A DNA stretch of 64,000 nucleotides from Micrococcaceae bacterium Sec5.1 (GTDB lineage Bacteria > Actinomycetota > Actinomycetes > Actinomycetales > Micrococcaceae). How positions within the stretch are numbered: the first letter of the stretch is position 1; each line of letters starts with the position of its first letter. Shown here piece by piece: positions 63,691-64,000 of this stretch. The DNA lies in assembly GCA_039636795.1 (NCBI GenBank), contig CP143430.1, positions 3,658,001 to 3,722,000 of the forward strand, written 5' to 3'. The notes under the pieces are model-generated. The model made no database searches. It was not told the origin of the DNA and saw nothing but the letters and a program-made list of their open reading frames with translations. A program made the position numbers and the translations under genes.

Positions 63691-64000
63691 ATGTCTGACG
63701 AGCTTTGGACCGTGACGGGCCCACAAACAATTGATGTGGACGATGTCCACTCGCTCAAACTTGGAATAGTCAAGGGCCGGTTCGACGTCGTCACCCACGG
63801 CGAACCCGTCGTCCGGATCGAGGTCAGCGAAATCAGCGGTGACCCCCTGACCATCACGCTGGTGAATGGCCGCCTGGAGGTCCGCCACCAACTTCAAGGA
63901 CCACAAGGTTGGTTCCGAAACCTGATGGGTACCGTCAACAACACCAGCGCCAACTCGGTGGTGGTCGGGATCGCGCTGCCGTCTGGAGTGGACGTCGAGG
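63691..64000 (+). CDS. DUF4097 family beta-strand repeat protein, 3' end outside window
   Basis: 103 residues are visible from the ATG at 63691, which has TGGAGGG upstream. The sequence is a repeating beta-strand pattern (LKLGIVKGRFDVVTHGEPVVRIEVSEISGDP, then ITLVNGRLEVRHQ) characteristic of DUF4097/putative adhesin (DUF2807-like) proteins. It has no signal peptide in the visible part. Function unknown in this family. The frame is open at base 64000. Confidence 0.82.
   Translation, partial: MSDELWTVTGPQTIDVDDVHSLKLGIVKGRFDVVTHGEPVVRIEVSEISGDPLTITLVNGRLEVRHQLQGPQGWFRNLMGTVNNTSANSVVVGIALPSGVDVE

Overview
The window is a high-GC actinobacterial chromosome segment, most likely Arthrobacter or Paenarthrobacter (Micrococcaceae). 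Supporting evidence: a fused 2-oxoglutarate decarboxylase (Kgd), the mismatch endonuclease NucS, the argS-lysA-hom-thrC-thrB-rho / prfA-prmC-tsaC-tagO-atp gene order typical of actinobacteria, an HrpA helicase, many GTG starts, and start codons lying 6-7 nt after a TANNNT -10 hexamer. Species-level naming is inference. I see no phage, insertion sequence or CRISPR array; this is mainly core chromosome. 

Layout. 1-7.4 kb: end of an ABC-2 type ATPase, an Old Yellow Enzyme, a thioredoxin-TPR protein, a large unknown membrane protein, an AI-2E family membrane protein, an alpha/beta hydrolase and a small zinc-ribbon protein. 7.4-10 kb: nucS, nagA and a cold-shock gene with a structured leader and a strong terminator. 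10.1-37.8 kb: a long leftward block. In transcription order it runs argS, lysA, hom, thrC, thrB, rho, prfA, prmC, tsaC/sua5, wecG/tagA-like, galactofuranosyltransferase-like, tagO/wecA, atpI-like, atpZ-like, atpBEFHAGDC, DUF2550, a membrane esterase and an MprF-like aminoacyl-lipid synthase. It joins lysine/threonine synthesis, translation termination, cell-wall polymer initiation and ATP synthesis. A 116-bp nested inverted-repeat element lies between rho and prfA. 

38-43 kb: an extracellular flavin electron-transfer cassette (FMN-binding lipoprotein, ApbE, and a fused RnfD-like/flavin reductase), tRNA-Arg(CCG), a protealysin-like M4 peptidase with its probable emfourin inhibitor, and a GlxA-type regulator. 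43.7-52.6 kb: a small membrane protein, hrpA, a HIT protein, an alcohol dehydrogenase, a rhodanese, a cysteine synthase/CBS-fold enzyme and an MBL-fold hydrolase. 52.6-56.1 kb: a zinc module (zur, znuB, znuC, znuA) with a recognisable Zur-type operator upstream of znuA. 56.1-58.6 kb: two CNNM/CorC-type membrane proteins. 59.0-64.0 kb: kgd with a 20-bp-stem terminator, an SGNH-fold protein lacking its catalytic triad, and the start of a DUF4097 gene behind paired 12-bp palindromes. 

The points I would follow up first are the flavinylation cassette, the peptidase-inhibitor pair, the degenerate SGNH protein, the nested inverted repeat, the Glu/Arg-rich repeat in Rho, the coupled MprF-like/esterase pair, and the widespread leaderless-start signature.
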